64,000 nucleotides of DNA from Chiayiivirga sp. Its GTDB lineage: Bacteria; Pseudomonadota; Gammaproteobacteria; Xanthomonadales; Xanthomonadaceae. Each line of letters begins with the position of its first letter. Within the stretch, counting starts at the first letter, position 1. Where the stretch lies: assembly GCA_022647565.1 (NCBI GenBank), contig JALCLA010000001.1, forward strand, positions 1 to 64,000, in the 5' to 3' direction. A program made the translations under genes and the position numbers. The notes under the pieces were generated by a model. It was not told the origin of the DNA and searched no databases. It saw nothing but the letters and a program-made list of their open reading frames with translations. Below, in pieces: positions 1 through 8,625 of this stretch.

Positions 1-1284
1 AATACTAAGGACGGCGGGCGCTTCGACCTGCCGATTGCACTCGGCATCCTCGCGGCCTCGGGCCAGCTGCCGCGCGCGGCGCTCGAAGGCCGCGAGTTCC
101 TGGGTGAGCTGGCCCTCACCGGCAGCCTGCGCGGCGTCGACGGCGCCTTGCCGGCCATCCTCGCCGCAGCACGTGATGCACGCGGCGTGGTCCTGCCGCA
201 AGCCAATGCGGTGGACGCGCAGGTCTCGGGCCACGGTGGCGCATGCGTCGCAGGCAGCCTGCTGGAGGTCTGTGCCTTCCTGCGCGGCGAAACCGAGCTG
301 CACCCACCACCGCTCGATGCCGGTGCTGTGCACGCCAGCACCGGGCCGGATCTGTCCGAGGTGCGCGGCCAGGCCGCCGCACGACGCGCGCTGGAGGTGG
401 CCGCCAGCGGCGCGCATCACTTGCTCTTCATCGGTCCGCCCGGCAGCGGCAAGACCATGCTGGCCGCGCGCCTGCCCTCGATCTTGCCGCCGCTCAGCCA
501 GGAAGACGCGCTCCAATGCGCGGCGGTGGCGTCGAGCAGCGGGCGCGGCATCGATCTGGCACGCTGGCGCGAACCCAGCTTTCGCGCCCCGCATCACACC
601 GCCAGTGGCGTGGCCCTGGTCGGCGGCGGCTCGCAGCCGCGGCCGGGCGAGATCTCGCTCGCACACTGCGGCATCCTCTTTCTCGACGAACTTCCCGAAT
701 GGGGTCGTGCCGTGCTCGACGTGCTGCGCGAGCCCTTGGAGTCGGGCCAGATCACGGTGTCGCGCGCCGCGCGCCAGGCCGAGTTTCCGGCGCGCTTCCA
801 ACTCGTGGCCGCGATGAATCCCTGCCCGTGCGGCTGGGCTGGCGATCCGTCGGGTCGCTGCGCCTGCAGTGCCGAGCAGGTGGCGCGCTATCGCGGCCGG
901 GTGTCGGGACCCTTGCTCGATCGCATCGACCTGCACGTCGAGGTGCCGCGTGCCCTGGCCGCCGAACTCCGCCCCGATGCTGTCGCCGGGGAATCCAGCG
1001 CCGTGGTGCGCGCGCGCGTGCTGGCCGCACGCGAGCGGCAGCTGTCACGCGCCGGCAAGGTGAATGCCCACCTCGGTCCCCGCGAGGTGGAGCGCGACTG
1101 CCGGCTCGCTGCCGCGGAACAGGCCTTGCTGGAACGCGCGATCGACCGCCTGCGACTCTCGGCGCGCGTACACCAGCGCATCCTGCGCGTGGCGCGCAGC
1201 ATCGCCGATCTGGCGGGCGCAGAGCGTATCGATGCCGCGCATCTGGCCGAAGCCATCGGCTATCGACGGCTCGATCGTTCGTAG
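1..1284 (+). CDS. comM: ComM/YifB family Mg-chelatase-like AAA+ ATPase, 5' truncated
   Basis: The gene is cut by the left edge; frame 1 is open from base 1 and 427 residues are visible (family about 500). The visible part starts in the N-terminal Lon-protease-like domain (GGRFDLPIALGILAASGQL), followed by the Mg-chelatase ATPase domain with Walker A GPPGSGKT, Walker B ILFLDELPEW, the Cys-rich MNPCPCGWAGDPSGRC segment and the C-terminal helical domain. ComM is a hexameric helicase that drives branch migration when transformed DNA is integrated in naturally competent bacteria. That role comes from the family; nothing nearby concerns competence. A methyltransferase gene converges on it 39 bp downstream. 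The missing start is an edge effect. Confidence 0.95.
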   Translation, partial: NTKDGGRFDLPIALGILAASGQLPRAALEGREFLGELALTGSLRGVDGALPAILAAARDARGVVLPQANAVDAQVSGHGGACVAGSLLEVCAFLRGETELHPPPLDAGAVHASTGPDLSEVRGQAAARRALEVAASGAHHLLFIGPPGSGKTMLAARLPSILPPLSQEDALQCAAVASSSGRGIDLARWREPSFRAPHHTASGVALVGGGSQPRPGEISLAHCGILFLDELPEWGRAVLDVLREPLESGQITVSRAARQAEFPARFQLVAAMNPCPCGWAGDPSGRCACSAEQVARYRGRVSGPLLDRIDLHVEVPRALAAELRPDAVAGESSAVVRARVLAARERQLSRAGKVNAHLGPREVERDCRLAAAEQALLERAIDRLRLSARVHQRILRVARSIADLAGAERIDAAHLAEAIGYRRLDRS

Positions 1285-1323
1285 CCGCACCGCCATCCCC
1301 TTCGGCGCAGTGAGGGCCGGATG

Positions 1324-2259
1324 TCACAGGTGACGACGTCGGGCGGTCTGCTTGGCCGGAGTCGCGGCCGCTGCGGACGTGCGCGTGACATGCAGGAAGA
1401 GGTTCACTCCGCGCGGTTCGCTGCCGATTCTCACATGCGATCGGGAGATGTCAGCCTGCGCCGCAAGCGAGCGCAGCGCGTCCGCGTCACGATGATGGAG
1501 CGTCCAGTCCAGGAGTTCCATGTAGGCGCGGCTGGGGTTTGCCGGCGAGAAATTGCCGATGACCAGCTCGCCACCCGGGGCGAGAGCGGCGTAGAGGCGC
1601 TTGAAGACGTCCAGGAAGACCTTGTCATTGAAGTAATCGAACAGACCCGCCGACCAGACGACATCGTATTGGACGGCTGGTCGGTAGCGCAGCGCGTTCT
1701 TCCTGTGAAAGGTGATCCGATCGCGGAACAGCTCGTTGATGGACGTGGCGTGTGCGATGGCGTCGGGATCAAGCTCGATGCAATCGAACGAGACCGCTGC
1801 ATCGGGTCGGCTTGAAAGCCATTCGAACATGCATCGCCCCGGCCCGCTGGCCACATTGAGCACGCGCAAGGGCGTCTTGCGGCGGACAAGCTGGTCCAGG
1901 AGATCGTGGAAGTAGGTCTTGCGATTGCGAACCGCCTGCGACGCCGCATGCTGCTGCCAGAAGTGATCCCACCGCGCCAGATGTGGTGCTGGAGAGATGT
2001 GGCGCCGATAGATGCGATCGATGATTTCGAAGTCGCCGGCGTAACCATGGGGCTTGTTGAACGCATAACCTTGCAAGGTCGATGGTGTGAAGGCCTCTCC
2101 GAAAGCCGCACGCAACCCCACCACCTCCTCGCTAGACACGTTGCCCGTCTCGGCTCGCTGATGCAGGCGCTGCATCCAGGCATCGAGTTCGGCATAGTCG
2201 GCTTCCACCGGCCCGCCCCTGGCGACGACGCCGCGGATGTACTGCTCGCTGTGTTCCAT
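1324..2259 (-). CDS. Class I SAM-dependent methyltransferase, PhcB/extracellular-factor-like
   Basis: A 311-residue protein with a class I SAM-binding core. Motif I is VLNVASGPGRCMFEWL (about residues 133-148), followed by an acidic strand-2 region (FDCIELDPDAIAHA). The region just before it, with KPHGYAGDFEIIDRIYRR and the AVRNRKTYF stretch, is typical of methyltransferases related to Ralstonia PhcB, which makes the fatty-acid methyl ester extracellular factor. That family match is from memory; the substrate here is unknown. The gene lies downstream of the small peptide gene on the same strand, but a hairpin terminator separates them, so it probably has its own promoter. No PhcS/PhcR-type two-component genes are in the window. 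Confidence 0.8.
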   Translation of the reverse strand: MEHSEQYIRGVVARGGPVEADYAELDAWMQRLHQRAETGNVSSEEVVGLRAAFGEAFTPSTLQGYAFNKPHGYAGDFEIIDRIYRRHISPAPHLARWDHFWQQHAASQAVRNRKTYFHDLLDQLVRRKTPLRVLNVASGPGRCMFEWLSSRPDAAVSFDCIELDPDAIAHATSINELFRDRITFHRKNALRYRPAVQYDVVWSAGLFDYFNDKVFLDVFKRLYAALAPGGELVIGNFSPANPSRAYMELLDWTLHHRDADALRSLAAQADISRSHVRIGSEPRGVNLFLHVTRTSAAAATPAKQTARRRHL

Positions 2260-2338
2260 GTCGTGTTGCTCAATGAGTGATCTTCCTCACCCGGCCATGG
2301 TCAGAGGCGTTGCCGTCGACTTTGGCGGGCATGAAAGA

Positions 2339-2360
2339 GAGGGGCGATGGACCGCCCCTC
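2339..2360 (-). terminator. Intrinsic terminator after the small Cys-rich peptide gene
   Basis: A perfect 8-bp stem, GAGGGGCG (2339-2346) and CGCCCCTC (2353-2360), encloses a 6-base loop. Read on the minus strand it starts 14 bases after the peptide stop codon and is followed by TCTTTC, a short U-rich tract. It supports the peptide gene as a real transcription unit that ends before the methyltransferase. Confidence 0.7.
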
Positions 2361-2373
2361 CCTGCCTACCGAC

Positions 2374-2517
2374 TCAGCAGTACCAGCTGCAGCCGTTCTT
2401 GCAGATGTTCGGCGCCACGTCGCAAGCGCTGCAGCAAGGGCGCGCGACGGCGGCCGTGCTGATCCCGATTCCCATGGCCAAGGCACACAACATCAGGCTG
2501 AGGCGAAGCTTCTTCAT
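2374..2517 (-). CDS. Small secreted Cys-rich peptide (47 aa)
   Basis: The ATG at 2517 is preceded by AGGAAA at a 7-base spacing, which decides this start over a longer upstream extension. The 47-residue product begins MKKLRLSLMLCALAMGIG, a typical signal peptide with likely cleavage after AVA-R. It leaves a mature peptide of roughly 23 residues with six cysteines (RPCCSACDVAPNICKNGC, then SWYC). The upstream gene on the same strand encodes a membrane-anchored glutaredoxin-like protein, so disulfide handling is a plausible link. A terminator follows directly. I do not recognise the family; it resembles the short Cys-rich secreted peptides annotated as possible natural-product or bacteriocin precursors. 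No immunity or export gene is adjacent. Confidence 0.65.
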   Translation of the reverse strand: MKKLRLSLMLCALAMGIGISTAAVARPCCSACDVAPNICKNGCSWYC

Positions 2518-2682
2518 CGCAGATTTCCTATTGAGTTGATGGATGGGCGACGACCAGGCCGGTCCTCGACTGGCCGCCGGTGAACCACCGAGGCAGGAGA
2601 GCACTCCCCGGTGTGTTCGCCGCATCGTCCTGATGCGGCGATCCTGCGCGCGCGGTGTTGTGGGAGCCCGCGCGGTCCGGGA

Positions 2683-3072
2683 TCAGCGTCGAATCAGCGC
2701 GAGCGAATCGCGGATGGTGTCCTCGCGGTATCCCACGATGCGTCGATTGCCGATGAAAAGCAGGGGCACCTTTCCGCCACCCAGTGCCTGAAACTGCTGC
2801 TGTGCATCGGCCGACTGGTCGATGACGAAGTCGCGATACTCGACTTTCGCCTGATCGAGATATGCGCGTGCCAATGCGCAGTAGGGACAGGTGGAGGTGG
2901 AGAACATCACCACCGGCATTTCCGCTTCCTGATACAGCGCGGTATGGTCGCCTTCGAGGTAGGCCGGTTCAGGAAAGATTGACGCATGGAGGTTCCGGAG
3001 ATGCGGTCCCAGCCACAATCCGGCACCGAGGAACACGGCTACCGCCGCGACGTTCATCAAGAGCTTCTTCAT
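2683..3072 (-). CDS. Membrane-anchored glutaredoxin-like thiol oxidoreductase
   Basis: Start chosen at the ATG at 3072 because GGAGGT sits 5 bases upstream; a longer in-frame extension lacks such a site. The 129-residue product has an N-terminal hydrophobic segment (about residues 5-22) that acts as signal or anchor. A thioredoxin-fold domain follows with the dithiol motif CPYC at residues 62-65 and the cis-Pro region KVPLLFIGNRRIVGY. This is the glutaredoxin pattern, but the N-terminal segment places the domain in the periplasm rather than the cytoplasm. It shares strand with the Cys-rich peptide gene 165 bp downstream and is divergent from a CadC-like regulator. It likely reduces or isomerises disulfides of exported proteins; the substrate is unknown. 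Confidence 0.8.
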   Translation of the reverse strand: MKKLLMNVAAVAVFLGAGLWLGPHLRNLHASIFPEPAYLEGDHTALYQEAEMPVVMFSTSTCPYCALARAYLDQAKVEYRDFVIDQSADAQQQFQALGGGKVPLLFIGNRRIVGYREDTIRDSLALIRR

Positions 3073-3200
3073 GGTCACCTCCGCTGTCGTAGGGCTTGAC
3101 GCAATGTCGCCTTCGGGCTTCAGCCGGCTATGCGCCGGTCTCATGCCACTTGCGACGGCGGGCGATGCTAGGCAAGCGATGCCCGGGGCTCCACCTTTTT

Positions 3201-3220
3201 TCGATCTTTTTCTGATCTAA
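3201..3220 (+). promoter_or_regulatory. Possible operator: direct repeat before the CadC-like gene
   Basis: Two GATCT-containing half sites, at 3203-3207 and 3214-3218, are 11 bp apart within an AT-rich stretch unusual for this DNA, 15-30 bp upstream of the regulator start. OmpR-type winged-helix proteins bind direct repeats with 10-11 bp spacing, so autoregulation is possible. This rests on spacing only. Confidence 0.3.
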
Positions 3221-3234
3221 GTTCTCGAAACATC

Positions 3235-5802
3235 ATGGAAAATTTCTCGTTGCTCGATGTGCGGGTCGAACCCGCCTTGAACACGCTGACTCGCGCCGGC
3301 CGATCGGAATCCCTGCCGGCGAAGGCCATCGATGTGCTCGTCGCTTTATCGGAGTCACCCGGACAGGTGCTGGGCAAGGCGGATCTGCTGGCCCGGGTTT
3401 GGGGCTCACGCAGTACCGACGAGAAAGCCCTGGCTCACGCGGTATGGCTGTTGCGCAGGGCCTTGAACGACGATGCGACGCACCCGCGCTTCATCGCCAC
3501 GGTGCCGCGCCGAGGCTATCGCCTGCTGGCGCCTGTGTTGCGCGATGCACCGTCCACCGTGGCCGAACCGGCTGTGGAGTCCCGGCCAACACTGTCACCA
3601 GGAGCGGTGGCGCCAGGTCCGACAGTCATCGAACTTGCGACTGCAGCGCCAGCAGGGCATCGCTGGTGGGGGCCAACTCTCGTTGCAGGCGGACTGGCTG
3701 TTGTCGCGACCACGATCATCGTGTTTGCGACGCTAATGGATAGTGACGTTGCGCTGAAGACCCGCGATCCCGCCTGGACCTTCCGTAGCGCGGGAGAGGT
3801 GCTGTCCATCGCGGACGAAGCGTCCACTGTCCTGTTCGGCGATGACCGTGGTTTCGTGTATGCGCTGGAGGGCGAGAGCGGTCGTGAACGATGGCGCTTT
3901 GCAACTCGGGATTTCGTGCGTGGCGCGCCACAACTCGTTGGCGACAGCATCTATTTCGGCAGTGATGACGGACATCTGTACGCACTTGATGCGTTGAGCG
4001 GACGCGAGCGCTGGCGCCTCCCTGCCGGAGCCAGCATCCGGACTCGCGCCGCGGCGGACGCCGAAGGCAATGTGCTGTTTGGCGCGAGCGACGGCACGCT
4101 TTCCGCGGTGGCCACCGTGTCGGGTGAACGTCGCTGGAGCACGCGCGTTGATGGGACACCGATCGGCGACCTGCTCCTGCAGGGCGACACCGTGGTGCTG
4201 CGCGTCGATCCGGCATCGCTGCTCGGCCTCGACCAGCGCGATGGCCGGAAGCGCTGGCAGCACCGCCTTGATCCCGGCGCGAGCGAGCCAGTGCGCCTCG
4301 ATGCGGCGCATATCGTGATTGCCGGGTTCAATGGCGGGGTCGCCGTGATCCGAACACGCGATGGCAGTCTGCTGTGGCACCAACCGGTTGCAGGGCGTAT
4401 GCAGCGCCCCATTGCCGATGCGTCCGGCGTGGTGCTAGTCAGTACGGTGGGCAAGGTAACCTCGTTCGCGTCCAGCGATGGTCGCCTGCAGTGGCGTCGC
4501 AACATTGCCGTCGGCGATGCGGTCGATCCGGTGGCCTGGCGCGATCAGGTCGTCGTGGCAAGCAGCCGCAGTCGACTCGTATTCCTGAATCGCGGCGACG
4601 GTAGCTCCAGCGTGACATTGACACTGCCGGCGGCGCCAACCCATCTTGCCGCGAGCCAGGACGGAGTGCGCGTCGCGTTGAACCGTGGCGAGCTGCACAG
4701 TGTGAGAGTCGATACCTCAGAGCTCAAGCACGGCAAGCACTTGCAGTTGACTGACACGGGCGTCGCCAAGGTCCCAACCAGCGAGAACAATGCCGCGTTC
4801 CGAATCGTTCGGATTGCCCCGGATGTCACGGCCCCTGAGCTGCTCTGGCGCGCCCCAACCCAAGGCTTCGCCTACCACTTGGGCGCCATCGATGATGCTC
4901 GCCTTGTGGTCGGTGACGAGGGCGGGCTCAGCCTCCTCGAATCGGCGAGCGGCAGGGTGCGCTGGCGCTACCCAACCGCGCAGCCAACCGGAACCGAACC
5001 GGTCCACGACGCGGGCATCCTCTACTTCGGTGGTCGCGACCACCACTTGCGAGCGATCCAGGCCAGCAGCGGAAGGGAGTTGTGGAGCTTTCGCGCGGGA
5101 AGCAACGTGCTGTCGATGCCCGCCATTGGAGGCGATCACGTGTACTTCGGTAGCTGCGACGGGAATTTCTACGCGCTGGATCGTCGCACCGGCACGGAGC
5201 TGTGGCGCTTCCCGACCGACGGGCCGGTACACGGGGCTGCCGCGATCGGTGAAGGCGCCGTCGTGTTCGGAAGCGGGGACAACCACGTCTATGCGCTGGA
5301 TCGAGTCGGCGGTGCCCTGCGCTGGCGCTTCCCGGCGAACAATTGGGTGGTTGCGACGCCTTTGCTGGCCGATGGAGTCGCCTATGTCGGTGATGCCAGC
5401 GGGGTCATGCATGCCCTCGACATGGATGACGGGGCCGAGCGTTGGCGACATGAGTGTTCCAGGGAGATCTGGTATCGATCTGCGGCGGATTCGGAGCGAA
5501 TCTACTTCGGGTGTGGCGATGGCCATGTGTACGCGCTGTCGCGATTCGACGGAAGAGAAGTATGGCGCTATCGCACCGAAGCCAGCGCGCGAGGTGGCGT
5601 AGCGCTGCGTGACGGCGTCATCTTCGCCGGAAGCAGCGACCACAATCTTTATGCAATTGATGCCGCCAGCGGCAAGCCGCTCTGGCGGTTGGAAACGACT
5701 GGACAGACCATCAACCCGCAGGTCGCCAGCGGCCGGGTCTACGTGACCAGCGCGGACCAAACCGTTTATGCATTGAGCGTAGGCAAGGCCAATCGAGGTT
5801 GA
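3235..5802 (+). CDS. CadC-like transmembrane transcriptional regulator with PQQ-type beta-propeller sensor
   Basis: An 855-residue one-component regulator. Residues 1-100 form an OmpR/PhoB-type winged helix (LPAKAIDVLVALSE, DEKALAHAVWLLRRAL, and the C-terminal hairpin PRRGYRLLAPV). A Pro/Ala linker leads to a single membrane helix at about residues 146-168 (TLVAGGLAVVATTIIVFATL). The rest is a chain of PQQ/quinoprotein-like blades repeating [YF]FGSxDGxxYALDxxxGxxxWRF, predicted to lie in the periplasm. As in CadC, the outer domain would sense a signal while the cytoplasmic domain binds DNA. The ligand is unknown, and the blades need not bind PQQ. The gene is divergent from the glutaredoxin/Cys-rich peptide genes, which are the natural candidate targets. 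There is no strong ribosome site before the ATG. Confidence 0.88.
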   Translation: MENFSLLDVRVEPALNTLTRAGRSESLPAKAIDVLVALSESPGQVLGKADLLARVWGSRSTDEKALAHAVWLLRRALNDDATHPRFIATVPRRGYRLLAPVLRDAPSTVAEPAVESRPTLSPGAVAPGPTVIELATAAPAGHRWWGPTLVAGGLAVVATTIIVFATLMDSDVALKTRDPAWTFRSAGEVLSIADEASTVLFGDDRGFVYALEGESGRERWRFATRDFVRGAPQLVGDSIYFGSDDGHLYALDALSGRERWRLPAGASIRTRAAADAEGNVLFGASDGTLSAVATVSGERRWSTRVDGTPIGDLLLQGDTVVLRVDPASLLGLDQRDGRKRWQHRLDPGASEPVRLDAAHIVIAGFNGGVAVIRTRDGSLLWHQPVAGRMQRPIADASGVVLVSTVGKVTSFASSDGRLQWRRNIAVGDAVDPVAWRDQVVVASSRSRLVFLNRGDGSSSVTLTLPAAPTHLAASQDGVRVALNRGELHSVRVDTSELKHGKHLQLTDTGVAKVPTSENNAAFRIVRIAPDVTAPELLWRAPTQGFAYHLGAIDDARLVVGDEGGLSLLESASGRVRWRYPTAQPTGTEPVHDAGILYFGGRDHHLRAIQASSGRELWSFRAGSNVLSMPAIGGDHVYFGSCDGNFYALDRRTGTELWRFPTDGPVHGAAAIGEGAVVFGSGDNHVYALDRVGGALRWRFPANNWVVATPLLADGVAYVGDASGVMHALDMDDGAERWRHECSREIWYRSAADSERIYFGCGDGHVYALSRFDGREVWRYRTEASARGGVALRDGVIFAGSSDHNLYAIDAASGKPLWRLETTGQTINPQVASGRVYVTSADQTVYALSVGKANRG

Positions 5803-5907
5803 TCGCGGTTCGGCGCTGGTGGCGGAAGTCTTCGCTTGCGCCTACCTTCTCGGTGACGTCGGGCGCGACCCGGGACGGCCATGCGTGCGCAGTCCGAAGG
5901 GCGCCCC

Positions 5908-6600
5908 TCAACGCGCGCGCTTGAGCCACCACATGACCAGCAACAGCACCAGCGCGACAACCCCCGCGATGACCAGCATGATCCGGGCACGATCGAGTTC
6001 GCCGTAGAGCGGGGTGTCGTCGTGTTCGCCATAGAACACGCTGGCGCGGATCAGGCGCGGCTCGAAGTTCTGCAGCGGCATCAAGGACAGCCAGACATCG
6101 ACCGAGGACGCGGCGGTGATGGGGTAGGCGTAGGCCTTGCGCCCCACCCACACCGGCATGGAGGCGCCCTCGATGGGGACGTCGACCTGCCCCATCTCCG
6201 CACTCCTGAAAGTCATCACACCTTGCGTGATCGGCATCCTGCATTGCGGCTCGCATTCGATCCCGACATCGAGCGTGACCTCGCCCGGGCCGGCGCCCGG
6301 CAGAGTGCCGACCATGTCCACCAGCAGGGTCACCGGCTGCGCGCGTCCGTCGTGGGTGAAGCTGGCGGCGTGGATGCGGTGGTAGCCGCCCTCCCGAATC
6401 AGCAGGCGCTCACGCGTGAACCTTTCGTCCATGACCACGTCCAGCGGCTGCTCGGGATCGTCCGGGCGCAACGGCAGGTCGATGGCGTCCGGCGGTGCCA
6501 CGGTTGGCTGCAGGCGCATGCGCAGCCGCTCGGCACTGGAGCCGGTCGCGGCCATTGCGAGAAGTGCCGCGGCGGCGATTCGAATCAGAACGCGGGGCAT
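5908..6600 (-). CDS. Hypothetical exported protein with C-terminal membrane anchor
   Basis: I do not recognise a family. The ATG at 6600 gives a clear signal peptide (MPRVLIRIAAAALLAMAATG, cleavage near SSA-E); another ATG lies seven codons upstream. The 230-residue product then has a beta-rich periplasmic region with one Cys pair (IECEPQCRMP) and ends in a membrane helix (about residues 205-225, IMLVIAGVVALVLLLVMWWL) followed by KRAR. This topology puts the soluble part in the periplasm, anchored in the inner membrane. It is divergent from the antiporter gene, with start codons 76 bp apart. The C-terminal hydrophobic-plus-basic end also resembles a sorting tail. Confidence 0.7.
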   Translation of the reverse strand: MPRVLIRIAAAALLAMAATGSSAERLRMRLQPTVAPPDAIDLPLRPDDPEQPLDVVMDERFTRERLLIREGGYHRIHAASFTHDGRAQPVTLLVDMVGTLPGAGPGEVTLDVGIECEPQCRMPITQGVMTFRSAEMGQVDVPIEGASMPVWVGRKAYAYPITAASSVDVWLSLMPLQNFEPRLIRASVFYGEHDDTPLYGELDRARIMLVIAGVVALVLLLVMWWLKRAR

Positions 6601-6676
6601 GGTTGCCTGACAGATGGTCATGGGTAGCCGCTATGATCGGGCGCATCCAGACACGAGTCTCTCGCCCCGGCCGGCC

Positions 6677-8503
6677 ATGGAAAGCCTACACGCCAGCGAC
6701 TGGTTGCTGCTGGGCGGCGCCGTGCTGGTGCTGGCCGGCATCGGATCCAGTCTGATCGCCACGCGCTTCGGCGCGCCCATGCTGCTGGTGTTCCTGGTGC
6801 TCGGCATGTTGGTGGGCGAGGATGGACCGGTCGGCCTGGCCTTCGACAACGTGCGCCTGGCCTACGGCATCGGTTCGTTCGCGCTGGCCATCATCCTGTT
6901 CGACGGCGGCCTGCGCACCCGCATCGCGCACGTGCGCACTGCGCTCGCGCCGGCCTTGACCCTGGCCACGGTCGGGGTCGTGCTCACCACCGCGATCACA
7001 GCCCTCGCCGGGATCTGGCTGCTCGGCTTCACCTGGTTGCAGGGACTGTTGCTGGGCGCGGTGGTGTCCAGCACCGATGCCGCCGCCGTGTTCTTCCTGT
7101 TGCGCGCCAACGGACTGCACCTGCAGCGACGGGTGGCGGCAACGCTGGAAGTCGAGTCCGGCAGCAACGATCCGCTCGCGATCTTCCTCACCCTCATGCT
7201 CAGCGGTTGGCTGGCGACGGGCGGCACCGAGGGCGTGGCCGAGATGCTGTTGCGCCTCACCCAGCAGTTCGGCATCGGTGGCGTCACCGGCGCGCTCGGG
7301 GGAGTGCTCATCGCGCAGGCCCTGAACCGCCTGCACCTGCCGGCCGGACTGCATCCGCTGCTGGCCGTGGCCGGCGCGGTGACGGTGTTCGCCTTCACCA
7401 ACCTGCTGGGCGGCTCGGGCTTCCTCGCGGTCTACCTGGCCGGGTTGGTGGTCGGCAATCGCCCGGTCCGCGCCTTCGCCAACGTGCTCAGCGTGCAGGA
7501 TGCGGCGACCTGGCTGGCGCAACTGGTGATGTTCCTGGTGCTGGGCCTGCTGGTGACGCCGAGCAAGTTGCTGCCGGTGCTGCTGCCGGCGCTCGGCGTG
7601 GCGCTGTTCCTGATGCTGGTGGCGCGACCGGTGGCGGTGGTGCTGTGCCTGCTGCCATTCGGATTCCGCAAGCGCGAGATCACCTTCATTTCCTGGGTCG
7701 GGCTGCGCGGCGCGGTCGGCATCTTCCTCGCCTCGATTCCACTGCTTGCCGGATTGGAGCAGGCCCAGACCTATTTCAACGTCGCTTTCGTGGTGGTGCT
7801 GGTGTCGCTGCTGGTGCAGGGCTGGACCCTGAGCTACGCGGCGCGCCTGTTGGGCGTGAGTCTGCCGCGACGCGATCCGCCCACGCGCCGGATCGAACTC
7901 GACCTGCCCGGTCAGATCGAGTACGAAATGGTGGGCTATCGGGTCGCGGCCGATTGCGCCCTGTTGCGTGGCGGCCGCCTGCCCGGATGGGCGCGCGCGG
8001 CGCTGGTGGTGCGCGCCGGGCACGTGCACACCGCCGACCAGGCCGGTGCGTTGCAAGCCGACGACTATGCGTATTACCTCGCCCCGCCCGGCAACGTGTA
8101 CCGGCTCGATTGGCTGTTTGCGGAACCAAAGGAGGCGAAGGAAGTCGAACGCGAAATGTTCGGAGAATTCGTCCTGCCAGGAAACATCCCGCTCGGTGCG
8201 CTGGCCGAGTTCTATGACCTCGCCATTCCGCCGCGCCATGCCGATCGCACTGCCGACCAGTTGTTCGCGGAACGCTTCGACGGCGAACCGCAGATCGGCG
8301 ACCGGCTGCGCGTCGGCGCGGCCCTGCTCGTGGTACGCGACCTGATCGACGAAAAGGTTGCCCGCGTCGGCCTCAAGTTCGAAACCGTCAGCGCCCGCCT
8401 GTTCGGCGATTCGCTCTCCTCGCCCGGAGCGCACTCGCCGTTGCGGCGACTGCGCACCCGGTTGGGATCGATCGCGCGCAGGGAGCCCAAGCCGGGCCTG
8501 TAG
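6677..8503 (+). CDS. nhaP2: Potassium/proton antiporter, CPA1 family (NhaP2/CvrA-like)
   Basis: The start at 6677 (MESLHASDWLLLGG) fits family proteins; an in-frame start 63 bases upstream would add an uncharged-poor leader with no support. The 608-residue protein has 12 or so membrane helices in the first 400 residues with CPA motifs SSTDAAAVFFLL and ESGSNDPLAIFL, whose Asp residues take part in ion exchange. It ends with a TrkA-C-like domain (about 405-480) and a CorC/HlyC-associated domain (about 515-590). This layout is that of NhaP2, which exports K+ for H+ to protect against high internal potassium. It is a separate transcription unit from the Pho genes that follow. Family length is about 575-600. 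Confidence 0.92.
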   Translation: MESLHASDWLLLGGAVLVLAGIGSSLIATRFGAPMLLVFLVLGMLVGEDGPVGLAFDNVRLAYGIGSFALAIILFDGGLRTRIAHVRTALAPALTLATVGVVLTTAITALAGIWLLGFTWLQGLLLGAVVSSTDAAAVFFLLRANGLHLQRRVAATLEVESGSNDPLAIFLTLMLSGWLATGGTEGVAEMLLRLTQQFGIGGVTGALGGVLIAQALNRLHLPAGLHPLLAVAGAVTVFAFTNLLGGSGFLAVYLAGLVVGNRPVRAFANVLSVQDAATWLAQLVMFLVLGLLVTPSKLLPVLLPALGVALFLMLVARPVAVVLCLLPFGFRKREITFISWVGLRGAVGIFLASIPLLAGLEQAQTYFNVAFVVVLVSLLVQGWTLSYAARLLGVSLPRRDPPTRRIELDLPGQIEYEMVGYRVAADCALLRGGRLPGWARAALVVRAGHVHTADQAGALQADDYAYYLAPPGNVYRLDWLFAEPKEAKEVEREMFGEFVLPGNIPLGALAEFYDLAIPPRHADRTADQLFAERFDGEPQIGDRLRVGAALLVVRDLIDEKVARVGLKFETVSARLFGDSLSSPGAHSPLRRLRTRLGSIARREPKPGL

Positions 8504-8561
8504 CCGGGCCGACGCCGCGACCCGCCCGGCGTTGTCATCTGCCGGCAACCAAACTGTCGCC

Positions 8562-8579
8562 TTGTCATATCCCCGTCAC
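8562..8579 (+). promoter_or_regulatory. Pho box upstream of phosphate porin
   Basis: Two CTGTCAT-like half sites, TTGTCAT (8562-8568) and CCGTCAC (8573-8579), have starts 11 bp apart, as in the PhoB-binding Pho box. The site ends 46 bp before the porin ATG. A weaker TTGTCAT at 8532 lies upstream. Confidence 0.65.
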
Positions 8580-8625
8580 GAAAGTGACATAGCCTGCGCC
8601 GGCCTTCCCCCTTCGGCTGCCGCCC

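Noticed and set aside
6686..8548. Long open frame on the minus strand opposite the K+/H+ antiporter
   Set aside because: Its product is low-complexity (Gln/Arg/His/Gly rich) and lacks domains; it arises from high GC in third codon positions of the real gene.
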